Of a stretch of DNA of 7,514 nt, positions 5,141 to 7,514 are shown in pieces. How positions within the stretch are numbered: the stretch's first letter is position 1; each line of letters opens with the position of its first letter. The notes beneath the pieces are model-generated. The model did not search any database. It saw only the letters and a program-made list of their open reading frames with translations, and was not told the DNA's origin. Position numbers and translations under genes: made by a program. Source of the DNA: Sulfuritalea sp. (GTDB lineage Bacteria > Pseudomonadota > Gammaproteobacteria > Burkholderiales > Rhodocyclaceae); NCBI GenBank assembly GCA_026399445.1, contig JAPLRA010000122.1, forward strand, positions 3,365 to 10,878, in the 5' to 3' direction.

Positions 5141-6678
5141 TGCAGCATGCCGGCATCGGCTTCATCGAAGCAGTCGAAGACCTGGCCTCGTCGGCCGGCC
5201 TGACGGTGCCGCACGAGGAACGCAGCCGCGCCGAGCGGGCCAAAAAAGCGCCGCTGACCGAAATCATGGGGCGCGCCATGATGTTCTACCGCGAGCAGTT
5301 GAAGACCTCGCCCAAGGCCATCGACTACCTCAAGGGCCGCGGCCTGACCGGTGAAGTCGCGGCGAAGTTCGGTCTCGGCTACGCACCCGACGGCTGGCAA
5401 GGCCTGCAGCAGGTCTTCCCCGATTACAACGACGCGGCCCTGGTCGAATGCGGCCTGGTCATCGTCAACGAACAGGGCCGCCGCTACGACCGCTTCCGCG
5501 ACCGGGTGATGTTTCCCATCCTCGACCAGCGCGGCAATGTCATCGGCTTCGGCGGCCGGGTGATCGGCCAGGGCGAGCCGAAGTACCTGAACTCCCCCGA
5601 AACACCGCTGTTCGAGAAGGGCCGCGAACTCTACGGGCTGACCCAGGCACGACAGGCCATCCGCGACAGCGATACGGTGATCGTGGTCGAAGGCTACATG
5701 GACGTCGTGGCGCTGGCTCAGCATGGCATCGGCAATGCCGTGGCCACGCTGGGCACGGCCTGCACCCCCACCCATGTGCAGAAGCTCCTGCGCCAGGCCT
5801 CGAAAGTGGTGTTCTGCTTCGACGGCGATGCCGCCGGGCGCAAGGCCGCCTGGCGTGCGCTGGAAGCCAGCCTGGAGCAGCTGTCCGACGACAAGTCGGC
5901 CGGTTTCCTGTTCCTGCCGCCGGAACACGATCCAGACAGCTTCGTCCGCGCCGAGGGTGCGGAAACCTTCACGCGCCTGGTGGCCCATCCCACCACGCTG
6001 ACCGAATTCCTGCTGCGCGAGCTCAAGGCCGGCGTCGATCTGGCCAGCGCCGAGGGTCGTGCCCGCCTGGTGCACGAGGCCAAGCCGCACCTGCAAAAGC
6101 TCGCCGCGCCGATCCTGCGGGTGCAACTGGTCAAGGCCGTGGCAGAGGCCGCCGCGCTGACCCAGGCCGAGGTCGAAACGCAATGCGACCTCAAGCCTGC
6201 GGCCCGCGGTCGCCCCGCGCCACCGCGGACACGACAGCGGCCGACGCCCTCCTCGGTCGAATACAAGCTGCTGCAGATCGTGCTGCACAAGCCGGAATGG
6301 GCGGCGCGCCTGCCCTTGGAACTGATCGATCGGGAGCGGGTGGAGGGCGAGGCGCTGAATGCCATTGCCGATGCCATCGAGCATGGCGAACTGCCTGCAG
6401 GCGGCTTCGGCCTGCTGCTGGAGTTCTTCCGCAACACGCCGCACGAGGCACTGATCGCCAGCATTGCATCAAACATGGTGGATGAAGCGGATTTCGGGAC
6501 GCTTGAAAACGTCTTCAACGACAGCGTCGCGCATCTTCGGCAGAGCGCGATCACCGACGAGATCAAGCAGCTGAGTGCCCGCGCCAAGGATCTGACAGGA
6601 GAAGAGCGGCAACGGCTTGCCGAACTGCTGGCAAAGAAGCGTCAGGGGCCGCCCTCGACGGCGGGGACCCCGATCTGA
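4981..6678 (+). CDS. dnaG: DNA primase DnaG, start codon apparently lost
   Basis: DnaG makes the RNA primers for replication and is recruited by the replicative helicase DnaB. From the GTG at 4981 it has 565 residues. Seen: the CHC2 zinc ribbon with Cys19, His22, Cys40 and Cys43; the catalytic TOPRIM core with Glu237 in EGYMDV, Asp281 and Asp283 in DGDAAGRKAA and Asp317/Asp319 in DPDS; a Pro/Arg-rich linker near 408-420; and a helical C-terminal helicase-binding domain to the end. All catalytic and zinc residues are kept. By comparison with E. coli DnaG the first 21 residues are absent from this start, but 13 of them (FVQELLARVDIVD) are encoded in frame just upstream, from 4942. GTG 4981 is only the first available start. 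It has no ribosome-binding site and would drop the first helix of the zinc domain, so the annotated start is a product of the damaged junction. The reading frame overlaps the YqeY tail by 160 nt. Confidence 0.93.
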   Translation: MVERYVPLRKSGANYSACCPFHSEKSPSFTVSPSKQFYHCFGCGAHGSAIGFLMQHAGIGFIEAVEDLASSAGLTVPHEERSRAERAKKAPLTEIMGRAMMFYREQLKTSPKAIDYLKGRGLTGEVAAKFGLGYAPDGWQGLQQVFPDYNDAALVECGLVIVNEQGRRYDRFRDRVMFPILDQRGNVIGFGGRVIGQGEPKYLNSPETPLFEKGRELYGLTQARQAIRDSDTVIVVEGYMDVVALAQHGIGNAVATLGTACTPTHVQKLLRQASKVVFCFDGDAAGRKAAWRALEASLEQLSDDKSAGFLFLPPEHDPDSFVRAEGAETFTRLVAHPTTLTEFLLRELKAGVDLASAEGRARLVHEAKPHLQKLAAPILRVQLVKAVAEAAALTQAEVETQCDLKPAARGRPAPPRTRQRPTPSSVEYKLLQIVLHKPEWAARLPLELIDRERVEGEALNAIADAIEHGELPAGGFGLLLEFFRNTPHEALIASIASNMVDEADFGTLENVFNDSVAHLRQSAITDEIKQLSARAKDLTGEERQRLAELLAKKRQGPPSTAGTPI

Positions 6679-6684
6679 TATACT
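6655..6684 (+). promoter_or_regulatory. Candidate rpoD promoter overlapping the dnaG end
   Basis: TCGACG (6655-6660, 4 of 6 matches to the -35 consensus), an 18-nt spacer and TATACT (6679-6684, 5 of 6). The -10 begins right after the dnaG stop. Transcription from here would give rpoD a leader of about 100 nt and let it be expressed independently of dnaG. rpoD promoters at the dnaG end are known in E. coli. Chance matches are possible in a motif this loose. Confidence 0.4.
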
Positions 6685-6790
6685 TAACGGTTCCGCAGCG
6701 CTTTTACGGCGCGCCGAGTCGGTTGCCCGCGCCAGTCGCGGCGTTCCCGTCTCCGCCAGCGCCGCAATCGTGCTTCAGCCGAGGATAGTC

Positions 6791-7514
6791 ATGCCGAAGG
6801 AAATCGCCAAGCAGAGCAAGTCGAAGGCCGCCGCCAAGCCGGTCGCGAAGAAACCCGCGCCCAAGAAGCCGGCCCCGGCCAAAAAAGCTGTGCCCGTCAA
6901 AGCCGCCGCCAAAGCGCCGGCCAAGACCAAGGCTCCGGCCAAAGCGCCGGTAAAGACACCCGCAAAGGCCCCGGCCAAGGCCGCCGCTGCCAAAACTGCC
7001 CCAGCCAAAGTCGCTCCGGCAAAGGCTCAGGCGAAGGCCGCTCCTGCCAAGGCTGCCAAGCATGCAGCGGCCGAAGTCGCCGCGCCGGCCAAGTCCGCGG
7101 CCCCGCCGATAGCCGCCAAGTCCGTCGCCAAGGCCATCGCCGAGTCGCGTGGCCGCAAGAGCCGGGAAAAGCTGATCGCCCCCGAAGCCAAGTTGATCGA
7201 CCAGGACACCAAGCGCACGCGCCTGAAGACCCTGATCGCGCTGGGCAAGGAACGTGGTTACCTGACCTACGCCGAGATCAACGACCATCTGCCGGACGAC
7301 CTGGTGGATGCGGAGCAGATCGAATCGATCATCTCCACCTTCAACGACATGAGCATCCAGGTGTTCGACGAGGCGCCTGCCGTCGATGACCTGCTGCTCA
7401 ACGAATCCGCGCCGGCACCGGTGGACGTGGCAGAGGTCGAGGAAGAAGCCGAACAGGCGCTGTCCACGGTCGATTCGGAATTTGGCCGCACCACCGACCC
7501 GGTGCGCATGTACA
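6791..7514 (+). CDS. rpoD: RNA polymerase primary sigma factor RpoD (sigma-70), 5' part
   Basis: Housekeeping sigma factor that directs RNA polymerase to -10/-35 promoters. The window holds 241 codons and the gene runs off the right edge. The ATG at 6791 follows GAGGAT (6781-6786). Residues 1-115 are a Lys/Ala/Pro-rich low-complexity tail with repeated PAKA/APAK units and no acidic residue between about 5 and 94, resembling a histone H1-like or AlgP-like tail. Region 1.1 follows (about 141-203, from RTRLKTLIALGKERGYLTY through NDMSIQVFDEAPAVDDLLL), then an acidic linker (VEEEAE), then the start of region 1.2, STVDSEFGRTTDPVRMY, which is diagnostic of primary sigma factors. Regions 2-4 lie outside. 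Lys/Ala-rich leaders on RpoD are, as far as I recall, known in betaproteobacteria. The gene follows dnaG after 112 nt, as in the classical operon. Confidence 0.96.
   Translation, partial: MPKEIAKQSKSKAAAKPVAKKPAPKKPAPAKKAVPVKAAAKAPAKTKAPAKAPVKTPAKAPAKAAAAKTAPAKVAPAKAQAKAAPAKAAKHAAAEVAAPAKSAAPPIAAKSVAKAIAESRGRKSREKLIAPEAKLIDQDTKRTRLKTLIALGKERGYLTYAEINDHLPDDLVDAEQIESIISTFNDMSIQVFDEAPAVDDLLLNESAPAPVDVAEVEEEAEQALSTVDSEFGRTTDPVRMY

Noticed and set aside
4759..6444. Very long open frame on the minus strand opposite dnaG (561 codons)
   Set aside because: It is the mirror of dnaG coding bias in GC-rich DNA. It has no recognisable domain, spans the whole dnaG core, and dnaG itself has all family motifs.
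5448..6485. Plus-strand open frame inside dnaG in another frame
   Set aside because: Arg/Pro/Gly-rich out-of-frame reading of dnaG with no motif.
6704..7288. Minus-strand open frame of 194 codons rich in Gly and Leu
   Set aside because: It is the antisense of the Lys/Ala/Pro repeat tail of RpoD; its apparent Gly-rich repeats are a by-product.

Overview
The window is GC-rich chromosomal DNA, almost certainly from a betaproteobacterium. The best guess is the Rhodocyclales or a neighbouring order. This rests on the protein sequences of RpsU, DnaG, TsaD and RpoD, on the Lys/Ala/Pro-rich N-terminal tail of RpoD, and on the gene order. It is a housekeeping region built around the macromolecular-synthesis cluster rpsU - yqeY - dnaG - rpoD, with tsaD on the opposite strand upstream. 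No tRNA, rRNA, CRISPR array, transposase or phage gene was seen.

Left part (1-2545). The 3' end of plsY (membrane acyltransferase of phospholipid synthesis) is followed on the same strand by a 302-residue protein with two tandem cyclic-nucleotide-binding domains and no DNA-binding domain. This gene converges on tsaD (minus strand; tRNA t6A synthesis). The 229-bp space between them is filled by a run of small GC-rich hairpins that looks like a dispersed intergenic repeat.

Middle part (2546-4078). Divergent from tsaD lie two plus-strand genes only 5 nt apart: a 105-residue protein resembling a degenerate response-regulator receiver domain, and a 358-residue GT-B-type (MurG/GT28-like) putative glycosyltransferase. 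They occupy the space between tsaD and rpsU. Their functions are not known from the sequence.

Right part (4079-7514). A strong sigma-70-type promoter drives rpsU. A 10-bp terminator hairpin with a T tract follows it, preceded by a hairpin that could form a mutually exclusive antiterminator pairing. This is a plausible device for setting rpsU expression above yqeY-dnaG-rpoD. yqeY and dnaG come next, then rpoD, which runs off the right edge.

The most striking anomaly is the yqeY/dnaG junction near 4937-4945. The yqeY stop codon, the intergenic spacer and the dnaG start codon with its first few codons are all absent. YqeY therefore reads out of frame into dnaG. dnaG has recognisable coding sequence from 4942 but no ATG, and its first possible start is a GTG at 4981 with no ribosome-binding site. 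This is either a small deletion in the organism, a sequencing or assembly error, or one base short of an in-frame YqeY-DnaG fusion.
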